Below, in pieces: positions 7,614-16,026 of a stretch of DNA of 53,110 nucleotides. A program made the translations under genes and the position numbers. The DNA is from RGIG5579 sp045597125 (GTDB taxonomy: Bacteria > Bacillota > Clostridia > Oscillospirales > SIG627), in assembly GCA_045597125.1 (NCBI GenBank), contig JAZODR010000039.1:1-53110 (forward strand), written 5' to 3'. A model generated the notes under the pieces. That model worked only from the letters and a program-made list of their open reading frames with translations, did no database searches and had not been told where the DNA came from. How positions within the stretch are numbered: position 1 is the first letter of the stretch; every line of letters starts with the position of its first letter.

Positions 7614-7868
7614 TCAGTTTGCCTCCTTTTCCCAAGGCCAGGGTGCGTCCACCCAATGCCAGCAAGAGCTTGAGTTATTTCCGTAAATGGTCAGTGGACC
7701 GTAAAGCGATTCGTATTGATCGCGAAGGGCTTTGACGGCGTTTTTGTGCTGACAGTAGTACTCCAGCGCAGTTTGGCACCTGGGGTGAGCGTTCAGGTAC
7801 AGAGCAGTTTCATAGAGGGCAAAATCTTCTGCTTGAATTTCTTTTAAAAGCGTGTATCTTGCCTCCAT
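7614..7868 (-). CDS. cotJB: Spore coat protein CotJB
   Basis: An 84-residue protein matching the small CotJB family: a helical N-terminus (LLKEIQAEDFALYETALYLN) and the signature C-terminus with the Trp/Pro-rich WVDAPWPWEKEAN. Its ATG overlaps the cotJA stop codon by one base, so translation is probably coupled. It functions with CotJA and CotJC in spore-coat assembly. Confidence 0.94.
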   Translation of the reverse strand: MEARYTLLKEIQAEDFALYETALYLNAHPRCQTALEYYCQHKNAVKALRDQYESLYGPLTIYGNNSSSCWHWVDAPWPWEKEAN

Positions 7869-8395
7869 CAGCAGTTCCTCCCATCTCCGTAAAAGGGCTT
7901 ATGCAGACCGTAGAAAATGGTACCGTTGCAAAGCCCCTGGCGGGGGTCGTACAGAGATTCAAAATTCTGATAGGGAGAATAGACCATGGCAAGGCTCTTG
8001 CCATCTAAAATCCCTGTGTTTTCTGCTCCGTGATTGCAGTCGGTATCGCAATCACCATCGCGGCTTCTGCCATCGCCGCAAGAGCAGGAGTTTCTTGCTT
8101 CGCGGGTGCTGCCACAAGAACATCCGCTGCGGACAGCGTTTTCGCAGGGGCAAGTGCTTGTGCGAGCGTTGGGGCAATTGCACCCTTCCCCGCGATTTCT
8201 CCAAGTGGTGTTTGCCGTGCAGGGGCAACCTGTGCGGGCTTCGTTGCAGGAGTTGCAGTTAGAACGGGTATTCCAAGGACGTCTGCCACAAGAGCAGGCT
8301 TCGCGGGTACCCCAAGGGGTTCTGCCGTAAGGGCAAGAACCACAGCGATTTTGGTTGCCGCAGGAGCAACCGTTTCGATTGGTTTGATAATTCAA
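7868..8395 (-). CDS. cotJA: CotJA-like spore coat protein with a long Cys-rich N-terminal extension
   Basis: A 175-residue protein. The last 50 or so residues (SLAMVYSPYQNFESLYDPRQ then GLCNGTIFYGLHKPF) are a clear CotJA domain. The first 120 residues are unlike classic CotJA (about 80 residues in all) and consist of irregular Cys/Gly/Arg/Asn-rich units such as CSCG, CGSC, CPCT and CNCP, with about two dozen cysteines. Such a segment could be cross-linked by disulfides or bind metal in the coat. Start: the frame opens with TTG at 8395, preceded by AAAGGGGAT at a good distance; no ATG fits. First gene of the cotJ operon. Most of the opposite-strand frames here are shadows produced by the repeats. 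Confidence 0.88.
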   Translation of the reverse strand: MNYQTNRNGCSCGNQNRCGSCPYGRTPWGTREACSCGRRPWNTRSNCNSCNEARTGCPCTANTTWRNRGEGCNCPNARTSTCPCENAVRSGCSCGSTREARNSCSCGDGRSRDGDCDTDCNHGAENTGILDGKSLAMVYSPYQNFESLYDPRQGLCNGTIFYGLHKPFYGDGRNC

Positions 8396-8457
8396 GGTAG
8401 TGATCCCCTTTGTTTCATTTTTCCCGAATTCGGGTGGATGAGCCGTAGCTCATTGTC

Positions 8458-8465
8458 AGTATATG
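8458..8465 (-). promoter_or_regulatory. Candidate sporulation-sigma -10 element for cotJ
   Basis: CATATACT on the minus strand fits the sigma-E -10 consensus CATANNNT and lies about 65 bases before the cotJA start. I do not see a convincing matching -35, so this is tentative. Confidence 0.3.
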
Positions 8466-8572
8466 TTTTTGTTAACGGTGCGTCCGCGAGGCGAAAAGGA
8501 GATTTTTCCTGTTTTCGGCGGACGTGGGAAAGAATTAGGGGATTTATGAAAAAAATCGGAAGAAAATAGGTT

Positions 8573-9322
8573 CTATCCGAAAATTACATCCATTGCCATC
8601 ATTAAGGCGAAGCCGGTTCCCAGCGCAAATAGCCCGGCTTTTTTTCCTGCGCCTTCTGCCAGATCGGGAATTAATTCATCTGCTACAACGTAGAGCATTG
8701 CACCTGCTGCGAAAGATAATACAAAAGGAAGCAGTCCTGAGATGAGTCCGGTTAAAAGAAGGGCAAGAAGTGCTCCGATGGGTTCAATGGCTCCCGAAAG
8801 GACACCGATTCCAAAGGCTTTAGCTTTGGAGTAGCCGCTTGCAGATAAAGGTGCGGAAATAATAGAGCCTTCGGGGAGGTTTTGTAAAGTGATACCGATG
8901 GAAAGAAGCACCGCACTCCCTATGGCAAGAGCCGGGTTGGAAAGCGCTCCTGCAAAGGCTACACCTACTGCCATCCCCTCAGGTAGATTGTGGAGGGTGA
9001 CGGCGAAAATCATTTTTTCTGTTCCCGAGAATGAGCGATTTTTGGCAGTTCGCTCAAAGAATTTGTCGCAAAGTAAAAAAATGTAAATCCCTGCACAAAA
9101 GCCGAGAAGCGCAGGGAGAGGGGAGCTGCTTCGTTCTAAGGAGGGAATTAAAAGTGAAAAGACCAAGGATGCCAGCATTACGCCGGCGGCGAATCCGTAC
9201 AGTGCCTTTCGCAGCGCTTGTTTTTTCTTGCGCGGAACAAACCATACTGCTGCGGCTCCTAAGGATGTTCCTAAAAAAGGGAGAAGAATTCCCACGATGC
9301 ATAGAATTATGTTGGTGTACAT
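8573..9322 (-). CDS. ZIP family metal transporter
   Basis: A 249-residue integral membrane protein with about eight hydrophobic segments. The two ZIP metal-site helices are clear: TLHNLPEGMAVGVAF in TM4 and TLQNLPEGSIISAPL in TM5. The family moves divalent cations such as zinc, iron or manganese into the cytoplasm. The HNLPEG/QNLPEG pair, with Gln in the second motif, is common in the bacterial GufA-like branch. GGAGA precedes the ATG. It is transcribed in the same direction as cotJ, 177 bp upstream of it, and is probably a separate unit. Confidence 0.92.
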   Translation of the reverse strand: MYTNIILCIVGILLPFLGTSLGAAAVWFVPRKKKQALRKALYGFAAGVMLASLVFSLLIPSLERSSSPLPALLGFCAGIYIFLLCDKFFERTAKNRSFSGTEKMIFAVTLHNLPEGMAVGVAFAGALSNPALAIGSAVLLSIGITLQNLPEGSIISAPLSASGYSKAKAFGIGVLSGAIEPIGALLALLLTGLISGLLPFVLSFAAGAMLYVVADELIPDLAEGAGKKAGLFALGTGFALMMAMDVIFG

Positions 9323-9481
9323 ATAGAGTCTCCGTTTTATTTTGATATGGAAGGTATCCTTATATAGAATATTCCTATAACGGACGACACGTTACATTTG
9401 CATAAAATAGTATTTTTTTTGCATAAAACGATAAAATTGTGAAATTTTTACAAAAAAAAGAACAAAAAGTTAAGAATTCTA

Positions 9482-9510
9482 TTGCATTTTGCGAATAGGT
9501 GTGATAATAT
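9482..9510 (+). promoter_or_regulatory. Promoter of the HU gene
   Basis: TTGCAT (9482-9487), a 17-bp spacer and TAATAT (9505-9510), about 50 bases before the HU start codon. Confidence 0.6.
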
Positions 9511-9559
9511 TAAATCAGCAGTTAATGCTTATATTTCAATATTTACGGAGGATGTTTAT

Positions 9560-9832
9560 ATGAACAAGACCGAACTCATTGCTGCTGCAGCTGCAGCTGC
9601 AAACGTATCTAAGAAGGACGCCGCTGCTGTTGTCGATGCTGCTTTCGCTGCTATTACCGCTTCTTTGAAGAAGGGTGAGAAGGTTCAGCTGATTGGCTTT
9701 GGCACATTCGAAACCCGTGAGCGTGCTGCTCGTATGGGCAAGAACCCCAAGACCGGCGAAGCAATCAAGATTGCCGCTACCAAGGTTCCTGCATTCAAGG
9801 CAGGCGCAGGTCTGAAGAACGCAGTAAAATAA
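9560..9832 (+). CDS. hup: HU family DNA-binding protein
   Basis: A 90-residue histone-like protein, exactly the family's usual length. The start MNKTELIAAAAAAANVSKKD, the core IGFGTFETRERAARMGKNPK and TGEAIKIAATKVPAFKAG contain the conserved GFG turn, the DNA-embracing beta arm and its RxGxNP tip. It compacts and bends DNA as a dimer and may also help recombination synapses such as those of serine invertases. I place the start at the ATG preceded by CGGAGGATG rather than at an upstream in-frame ATG. A strong terminator follows 11 bases after the stop. Confidence 0.97.
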   Translation: MNKTELIAAAAAAANVSKKDAAAVVDAAFAAITASLKKGEKVQLIGFGTFETRERAARMGKNPKTGEAIKIAATKVPAFKAGAGLKNAVK

Positions 9833-9843
9833 GTAAAATAAGA

Positions 9844-9873
9844 AAAACCGCCGATTTCGGCGGTTTTTTTATA
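9844..9873 (+). terminator. Terminator of the HU gene
   Basis: AAACCGCCGA pairs with TCGGCGGTTT and a T-run follows immediately. It also faces the end of the convergent lipoprotein gene and could serve both. Confidence 0.88.
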
Positions 9874-9878
9874 TTTCT

Positions 9879-10928
9879 TTAGTAAACGGTTTTGGTAGAA
9901 ACTTCGTTCCAATAGTCGTTTTTCTCAATTTTGATTTTTTCGGCGCGAGCCTTGTAAAGCTCTTGAAATTCCGTATCGTATGCGCCGGCGTGCCATTCAT
10001 TCATAGTGTCTGTGTAACCGTAGAGAGCAGTTTCTCGATTTTCATCCATTCTCAAGGGCTTCATTTTCATTCGGCGAATGATGTAAAGACCCTTTTCTCC
10101 CAAAACGGGCTTTGTGATCCCGTTTTCTTCCAATGCCACGGTGGCTTCGAACAAAACGTCTTCGGCCTGACCCTTGGTGAAATAATAGCCGTCGGGATAG
10201 TCGAGCATCTTTTCATCCTTTCCGTAGGTTTTAACCAATTCCCAGAAATCTTCTCCGTTGATAGCTTTTTCATAAAGAGAATTGGCGAGTTCTGCGGTTT
10301 TCGGATGATTCTCTTTGGTTTCATTTTGCTCAAATGGAAGAAAGATCTGTTGAGCTGCCACGTAGTTCTTTTCGTAATATTCGTAAAATTCTTCGTCATC
10401 CCATTCCATTTTGCCGTCATTTTTGTAAAGCTTATTGAACAGCTTTAGATAAAGAGCCGAGTATTCCATCATGTACTCGTACAGGTCCTCGGTCATATAA
10501 GACTCCTCCAGAAATGAGAGGAAAGCGTCTTTTCCGTTGTAAAACTCTATGGTTTTATCAATATCTGCCTGAACGGATTTTTGTTCTTCTTTGCTTAGTT
10601 GTATTTTGTGCTCTTTTGCAAGAAATTGGATGGCGTAAAAGTCTTTTAAAACCTGCAAAATCTCATTTTTTAATTGTTCTTGCATACCGTCTTTTTCAAA
10701 ATAGGCGGCATCTTCTTCCAGATACATATTTTTGTAGTTGAGGTAATAATAGCGGAATAGATCAAACTCCACCGGGGTTTGGTCAAAGGTGAGAAAAGTG
10801 GTGGGGTAGAGATCGCCATTTTCTGTATGCAGACCTCCCGCCTGAGGGCGAGGTCTGTTTTCTTTTTCGCAAGCCACCAGGGGAAAAAGTGTTATGAGGC
10901 AAAGAAGTAAAGATAAAATTCGTTTCAT
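9879..10928 (-). CDS. Parvulin-type (PpiC/PrsA-like) peptidyl-prolyl isomerase lipoprotein
   Basis: A 349-residue lipoprotein. The signal peptide MKRILSLLLCLITLFPLVAC ends in a lipobox (LVAC), so it is anchored outside the membrane. A helical SurA/PrsA-like N-terminal region follows, then a parvulin-like domain at about 190-300 (QQIFLPFEQNE, ANSLYEKAINGEDFWELVKT, LGEKGLYIIRRMKM). Proteins of this type help fold secreted proteins after translocation. Prolyl-isomerase activity is uncertain because I cannot confirm the active-site set by eye. AAAGG precedes the ATG. It is convergent with HU and likely monocistronic. Confidence 0.82.
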   Translation of the reverse strand: MKRILSLLLCLITLFPLVACEKENRPRPQAGGLHTENGDLYPTTFLTFDQTPVEFDLFRYYYLNYKNMYLEEDAAYFEKDGMQEQLKNEILQVLKDFYAIQFLAKEHKIQLSKEEQKSVQADIDKTIEFYNGKDAFLSFLEESYMTEDLYEYMMEYSALYLKLFNKLYKNDGKMEWDDEEFYEYYEKNYVAAQQIFLPFEQNETKENHPKTAELANSLYEKAINGEDFWELVKTYGKDEKMLDYPDGYYFTKGQAEDVLFEATVALEENGITKPVLGEKGLYIIRRMKMKPLRMDENRETALYGYTDTMNEWHAGAYDTEFQELYKARAEKIKIEKNDYWNEVSTKTVY

Positions 10929-11042
10929 GATACAACCTTTCTGAGAAATGGTTCATTACAAGTGGTATCATAACAATCCTTTGTGACGGTTTTATGAATA
11001 ATCGGGGAAAATTACTGTCAAATCGGGGAAAAAGTGCCCTAC

Positions 11043-11071
11043 TTGATTTTTCGGCTTGTTTGTGGTAAAAT
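11043..11071 (+). promoter_or_regulatory. Promoter of the M23-peptidase operon
   Basis: TTGATT (11043-11048), a 17-bp spacer and TAAAAT (11066-11071), about 37 bases before the TTG start codon. It probably serves the three genes that follow. Confidence 0.65.
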
Positions 11072-11107
11072 GACACGTTAAAACTTTTGGAAAGGAGGCT
11101 GAATGAT

Positions 11108-12961
11108 TTGAAGAATAGCTCTTTGGAATCGAAAAAGAAAACCAAAAAAGTGTCGTCGGAACGCTCTGATAAGCTTGCCGTTGCCCGCATTCGTGCCAAA
11201 CGGGAAAAAATCTTTGCCTCTTCGCCCGAAAAGCCTGCTTTCCAAGAAAGAAAAAAACTGTTCCGCAGTCGCGGTTTTCGCCGTCATTTTTATGCCTTCC
11301 GAGAAGGGGGCCTGGGAATTTTTGATGCCCTTTTCAATGCCCTTTATATTGTTTTGACCGAGCGTAGTATTGAGCGGCAAGAAGAAAAATTAAAAAATGA
11401 GGGGAAGGAGATCTGTCATGAAGACTCCTTGGAGCATTACAGCGTTTTGCTTCGTGTCCTGTCATTTTTCCCTCGACTTCTCGGCAGTGTCAATGCCTGG
11501 TTTCGCTCTCTCGGTAAAAAAGAGAGAGCTCAGCATCGAACATTGATCCACTTGAAAAAGTACGCTTCCTATTATACTGTTTTTTTGGTGGCGATTTTTG
11601 TCGCAGTGTTTGTTTTGATACAATTATCCTGTCCCGTGGTACTTCGTGCGGAAATTGACGGGGATTTGGTGGGTATTGTAGAGAATAAGAACTTGGTGGA
11701 TAGCGCCATCAATGAATTGGAAGACAATGTGGAGATTATTCTGGGAACCAGTTTTCATTTCCCTTACCAAATTCAATATAGCTTCAAACGTTCTTGGGGT
11801 AAAAGCTTGACGGAGAAAAGCACCATTTCTCAACGGCTTTATACATACTTGACCGATTATATCTGTACCGCAGGCGGACTTTATGTAGATGACGTTCTTG
11901 TGGCAGTATGTGAGGATGAGGAAATCATTCAACAGGGTCTTGAGGATTTTGTCAATGCAAATTCCGGTGATGAGGAAATCGGGATTTTTAACGAAATTCG
12001 TGTGACCACCCAAGCATATCCCGCGGATAGCGTTATGGATACTGCTCAGTTTCAGCAATTATTGAAGGAAATGAGCGTTCCTTTGGAAGAGAGAAAAAAG
12101 GAACCCGTAACTGATTCCGATGTCCTTACGGAGCTTTTGAAGCCGGAAAAAAAGGAAGATGAGATTCCTGCAATGGCTTTGGTGGCAGATACTGCGTTCA
12201 TACCCGAGGAAAAAGAGGTGTCCCGTTCCAACCGTCCTCAGCCCATTGATGAGATTAAACTGGATTTTTATGTTGCGAAGATGGAAAATTACGATACGGT
12301 AATTCCCTTTGAAACCAGATATGTGGAAAGTAAGAATCATTATACCACTATGGCGGATATTACCACTCGCGGCGTGGATGGAAAGGCTAGTGTACAGGCG
12401 AAGGTGTACTACGTGGACGGGAAAGAAGTACGGCGCGAGATTGTCAGTGAAACCATCAAGAAAAATCCTGTAGATCGCATCATTTCCATCGGGACTAAGA
12501 TTTTGCCGGAAAACATTGCTGCTTTTAACGGCAAAAACAGGTTTATTGTACCCCGTGTGGGCTATGTGTCTCACTATTATGGTCCCCGTGACGATAAAAT
12601 GCATATGGGCTGGGATATTCCGGGCGATGAAGGGGATAACATTTATGCTGCGGCTTCCGGAACGGTGGTGGTTGCCATTGGCCCTAACGGATTTTTTGCT
12701 GAGAACAGTGCCAATCATTATACCGGCTACGGCTATTGCGTGGTGATTCGTCACGAGGGTGGCTTTTCTACCATGTATGCCCATTGCAATGACATCAATG
12801 TTACCTTGGGTCAACAGGTGAAGCAGGGAGATAAGATTGCTGAGGTTGGCAATACCGGCCGTTCCGACGGTGATCACGTGCATTTTGAAGTGATTCTGAA
12901 CGGACATAAGGTAGATCCTGCCCTTTATTTGTATAAAGGCAGTAAAACGATTTACGACTAA
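11108..12961 (+). CDS. M23 family peptidoglycan endopeptidase with membrane anchor
   Basis: A 617-residue protein. A basic cytoplasmic segment of about 150 residues precedes one membrane helix at about 155-180 (YTVFLVAIFVAVFVLIQLSC). The extracellular part has a helical/linker region, a G5-like segment (VPFETRYVESKNHYTTMADI and the following DGKEVRREIV) and a C-terminal LytM/M23 domain. In that domain HMGWDIPGDEG, MYAHCNDI and GDHVHFEVILNG supply the His/Asp zinc ligands of the family. It cuts or organises cell-wall peptidoglycan. Start: TTG at 11108, 9 bases after GGAGG; an upstream in-frame TTG at 11087 would run through the ribosome site. The gene next to it begins 13 bases downstream. Confidence 0.9.
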   Translation: MKNSSLESKKKTKKVSSERSDKLAVARIRAKREKIFASSPEKPAFQERKKLFRSRGFRRHFYAFREGGLGIFDALFNALYIVLTERSIERQEEKLKNEGKEICHEDSLEHYSVLLRVLSFFPRLLGSVNAWFRSLGKKERAQHRTLIHLKKYASYYTVFLVAIFVAVFVLIQLSCPVVLRAEIDGDLVGIVENKNLVDSAINELEDNVEIILGTSFHFPYQIQYSFKRSWGKSLTEKSTISQRLYTYLTDYICTAGGLYVDDVLVAVCEDEEIIQQGLEDFVNANSGDEEIGIFNEIRVTTQAYPADSVMDTAQFQQLLKEMSVPLEERKKEPVTDSDVLTELLKPEKKEDEIPAMALVADTAFIPEEKEVSRSNRPQPIDEIKLDFYVAKMENYDTVIPFETRYVESKNHYTTMADITTRGVDGKASVQAKVYYVDGKEVRREIVSETIKKNPVDRIISIGTKILPENIAAFNGKNRFIVPRVGYVSHYYGPRDDKMHMGWDIPGDEGDNIYAAASGTVVVAIGPNGFFAENSANHYTGYGYCVVIRHEGGFSTMYAHCNDINVTLGQQVKQGDKIAEVGNTGRSDGDHVHFEVILNGHKVDPALYLYKGSKTIYD

Positions 12962-12974
12962 AGAGGATGAGAAA

Positions 12975-14297
12975 ATGAAAAAGAAACGATTCGTTCGCAT
13001 ATTGCTCTGTCTTATTCTGGCATTGGGCTTTATTGCCGGACTTGCAGTATTGGAATTTAAGGATTCGGTTAAGAATCCGGAAACCGTCGAAACTTCTCCA
13101 AAGAATGAGAAAAATACCGAGGAAAAGGAAGCGCTTCCCAGTCAGCCTATTACGCCTTATGTGGTTTCTACAGCTTCCATTGGTGTTACAGGGGATATCC
13201 TCATCCACGAACCGATTTATAATGCTGCACGCGGTGCAGACGGAAATTACGACTTTACGGAAAATTACCAATATATTACCCCTTATTTTCAGAAATACGA
13301 TTGTATGGTTGCAAATCTGGAGGTAACCTTGGGTGGAGGGAAGCCTTCTTCCTATCCTTGCTTCAGCTGTCCTGACAGCATCGTGGATGCGCTGAAGGGG
13401 GCGGGGGTGGATCTTCTTCTCACCGCCAACAATCACAGCTACGATACTCGCACCGCGGGCTTGAAGCGCACGGTTCAGGTGGTTCGCGAAAAGGGATTAG
13501 AATATCTGGGAACTCGCGACAATACGGAGGAAAGTTTCTATAAAGTCAAGCAGGTGAAAGATGTGAAGGTGGGTATGGCTTGTTTTACCTATTCCACTGT
13601 GAACAATTCCGGCGTCAAGGCTTTGAATGGAATTACTTTGAATCGGGATGCCTTTGATTTGGTCAGTAATTTTGATCCTAACCGTCTGGAGGAGTTTTAT
13701 GCCGAGGCGGAGAGGGCGGTGGCTGAATTGAAAAACGGAGGCGCGGATGTATTAATGTTCTATATCCATTGGGGCTATGAGTATCGCTACGTTCCCTCTG
13801 ATCATCAAAAGAAGATGGCGCAAAAGCTTTGCGAATTGGGTGTGGACGTGATTGTAGGCGGTCATCCCCACGTGATTCAGCCTTTTGAAACCATTACCGC
13901 TGAAAATGGAAATCAGACTCTTTGTATCTATTCTACGGGCAATGCGATTTCCAATCAGCGCAAGGCTTTGATGAATAGCGACAATCACAGCGGTCATACC
14001 GAGGACGGAATGGTTTTCGGAGTTACTTATGAAAAGTGGAGCGACGGCTCTGTTCGTCTGAAGGAGATTGAGATCCTCCCCACCTGGGTCATTCGCGAGT
14101 ATCGTGGCGGGAAAATGGTTTATCAGATCATTCCTTTGGATACTGCGATTGCCGATTGGAAATCCTTCGGCTTGAGCGATGCTACTTTGAAGGAGGCAAA
14201 AGCCTCTTATAATCGCACCTTGGAATTGGTGGGTACGGGACTGAATGCTGCCCGTGTAAAACTGACTTTGTCAGAAATGCCTTTGAGTGTAAACTAG
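12975..14297 (+). CDS. CapA family protein (PGA_cap metallophosphatase-like)
   Basis: A 440-residue protein with an N-terminal signal anchor (IRILLCLILALGFIAGLAVL region) and an acidic linker, then a CapA/PgsA domain. Diagnostic motifs are VTGDILIHEPIY, MVANLEVTLGG, LLTANNHSYD, FYIHWGYEY and VIVGGHPHVIQPFE. This is the calcineurin-like fold named after the capsule poly-gamma-glutamate protein. In organisms without a capB/capC cluster, as here, its substrate is unknown and a cell-envelope role is likely. It lies 13 bases after the M23 gene and 21 bases before comEC, so it sits in one operon with them. Confidence 0.9.
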   Translation: MKKKRFVRILLCLILALGFIAGLAVLEFKDSVKNPETVETSPKNEKNTEEKEALPSQPITPYVVSTASIGVTGDILIHEPIYNAARGADGNYDFTENYQYITPYFQKYDCMVANLEVTLGGGKPSSYPCFSCPDSIVDALKGAGVDLLLTANNHSYDTRTAGLKRTVQVVREKGLEYLGTRDNTEESFYKVKQVKDVKVGMACFTYSTVNNSGVKALNGITLNRDAFDLVSNFDPNRLEEFYAEAERAVAELKNGGADVLMFYIHWGYEYRYVPSDHQKKMAQKLCELGVDVIVGGHPHVIQPFETITAENGNQTLCIYSTGNAISNQRKALMNSDNHSGHTEDGMVFGVTYEKWSDGSVRLKEIEILPTWVIREYRGGKMVYQIIPLDTAIADWKSFGLSDATLKEAKASYNRTLELVGTGLNAARVKLTLSEMPLSVN

Positions 14298-14318
14298 AAA
14301 CCGAGAGGAGGGAAAACG

Positions 14319-15836
14319 ATGGACGAAATGCCCTGTTTTTCCTCCTTATTTTTTCGGCAAAGATTGAATGCCACCGTACTTCCTATGCTTTTTGGCATTG
14401 CTCTTTTTCTGCTGATGCCCACTATTTGGGCGACGGTGATTTTGCTGGTTTGTGCGGCGGCAAGTCTTGTGGTGATCTTCTGTAGGGAAGGGGAAAGCAG
14501 AAGCGCTTTCCTTTGTGTCCTTGCGGGAATCTCTCTTGCTCTTCTTCTGATGGGAGTGCGCGGAATTGAATGTAAAAATTTGGAGCGGCTTTGTCATAAG
14601 CCTTGCAAAGCGGAAGGTTACGTAGTGGAAAAAGGGGATAAATACTGCGATCTTTCTCTTGTTTGTCTGGATGGCAATTCTTTCTATAAGCGGGTACGGG
14701 TGATTGGCGAAGCGGATTGGAATCTGGGTGAAAAGCGTTGTGTCACCCTTTTGCTGTATAATCCCGATCCTGAGGACGCCCGAAGCGAGGGAGTGGATCT
14801 TTTGGCGGTGTGCCGCGATGAAGGCAAGGTACAAGGAAAAAGCTTTTTATATACTTTGGTGGGAAAGGTACGGGAGAGTTTGTTGAATCGCTTTTCTTTG
14901 CAGAAAAACGGCGGTTTTCTTTCTGCTGTGCTACTGGGTGACCGAAGCGGCTTGACACAGGCTCAAACTATGGCATTTCGGAATACTGCCTCTTCTCATA
15001 TTCTCGCTATTTCAGGTTTGCATATTTCACAAACCATCGTGTTTTTGGTGTGTCTGTTTCGCCTGTTTTCCATCTCACGCAAAGGGATTCGAATTCTTCT
15101 GTATCCTTGCGTGATTGTGCTTTATCTTTTGGCGGGGGCAGGGGTTTCTGTTTTTCGAGCAAGTGTGATGACGCTGTTTTCTGTGACGGGTCTTTTGCTG
15201 CGCAGAAGATCTGATTCTGTTACTGCTCTTTGCTTTTCTGCTTTTCTTTTGGTTTTGGGAAATCCCTATACATTGGAAAGCCCTTCCTTTCTTCTTTCTT
15301 ATGCTTCTACTTTTGGTGTGGTCAGCTGTGGTGTTCCTTTGAGTGAATATATGAGAAATGTTTTTACTGAGAAAGAGATGCACCCAATTTTCCGTCAGCT
15401 TCAGGCTTTGCTTTTGTCTTTGACGATGGCATCGGTTTCTTTCGTATTTGTCTTGCCTGTTCAATTGCTGCTGTTTGGAACTGCAGCTCCCTTTGCGCCC
15501 TTGTATGCGGTGATTTTGATTCCTTTATTTCAGGTCTGTTTGATTCTTTCTCTTTTTGGGGCTGCTTTGACGGGACTTGTGTTTCTTCCTGAAAAGTTTG
15601 TTAACTTCTTTTTGCGTATTCCCGCATACTTTCCGGATTTGGTGGAGTATGTTTCGAAGGGCGCTCCCGATCTTGTGGAGGCCGGTAGTCAGACGGCTTT
15701 GATCGCCGCTTTCTTTCTCGCGGCATTGGTGGTTATGTATTGGAAAAAAGCACCGATGACGGGGATTTTTGTTCTACACGGAATTTCCATTTTATACCTT
15801 GGTGTATTTTCTTTTTTGAAAATTTTTTTGCCTTAA
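14319..15836 (+). CDS. comEC: ComEC/Rec2-type membrane protein lacking the metallo-beta-lactamase domain
   Basis: A 505-residue polytopic protein. It has N-terminal hydrophobic segments, a soluble DUF4131-like part, then the competence channel domain with the signature GDRSGLTQAQTMAFRNTASS and HILAISGLHIS, and about eight further membrane helices. ComEC carries single-stranded DNA across the membrane during natural transformation. Full-length ComEC is about 700-800 residues because of a C-terminal metallo-beta-lactamase nuclease domain; this one ends at the membrane domain (IFVLHGISILYLGVFSFLKI). The missing domain could be on another gene or lost. AGGAGG precedes the ATG. Confidence 0.85.
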   Translation: MDEMPCFSSLFFRQRLNATVLPMLFGIALFLLMPTIWATVILLVCAAASLVVIFCREGESRSAFLCVLAGISLALLLMGVRGIECKNLERLCHKPCKAEGYVVEKGDKYCDLSLVCLDGNSFYKRVRVIGEADWNLGEKRCVTLLLYNPDPEDARSEGVDLLAVCRDEGKVQGKSFLYTLVGKVRESLLNRFSLQKNGGFLSAVLLGDRSGLTQAQTMAFRNTASSHILAISGLHISQTIVFLVCLFRLFSISRKGIRILLYPCVIVLYLLAGAGVSVFRASVMTLFSVTGLLLRRRSDSVTALCFSAFLLVLGNPYTLESPSFLLSYASTFGVVSCGVPLSEYMRNVFTEKEMHPIFRQLQALLLSLTMASVSFVFVLPVQLLLFGTAAPFAPLYAVILIPLFQVCLILSLFGAALTGLVFLPEKFVNFFLRIPAYFPDLVEYVSKGAPDLVEAGSQTALIAAFFLAALVVMYWKKAPMTGIFVLHGISILYLGVFSFLKIFLP

Positions 15837-15937
15837 AGCGGGATTCGTATTCTGCACAGTTTTTAAATAAAAATTTCGTCAAATTGCCGAATTTTTCATA
15901 AAATGTGGGAAGAAAGGGCAAAAGAAACAATTTCCTC

Positions 15938-15966
15938 TTGCCAAATTTAAAAAAAAATATTATAAT
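15938..15966 (+). promoter_or_regulatory. Promoter of the GGTF-repeat surface protein
   Basis: TTGCCA (15938-15943), a 17-bp A-rich spacer and a perfect TATAAT (15961-15966), leaving a leader of about 55 bases before the ATG at 16027, which is preceded by AGGAGG. Confidence 0.75.
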
Positions 15967-16026
15967 GATGATAAGTTATTATGGGTAGGAGTCTATCCGT
16001 TTACAAACCATTAGGAGGTTCTGCGA

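Noticed and set aside
8030..8569. 179-codon Ala/Gly-rich plus-strand frame and other frames opposite cotJA
   Set aside because: They arise from the Cys/Arg/Asn-rich repeats of the CotJA extension; only the minus-strand frame ends in a genuine CotJA domain.
12059..13000. 313-codon minus-strand frame opposite the M23 peptidase gene
   Set aside because: The plus strand carries complete M23 motifs with promoter and ribosome site, so the antisense frame is a by-product.
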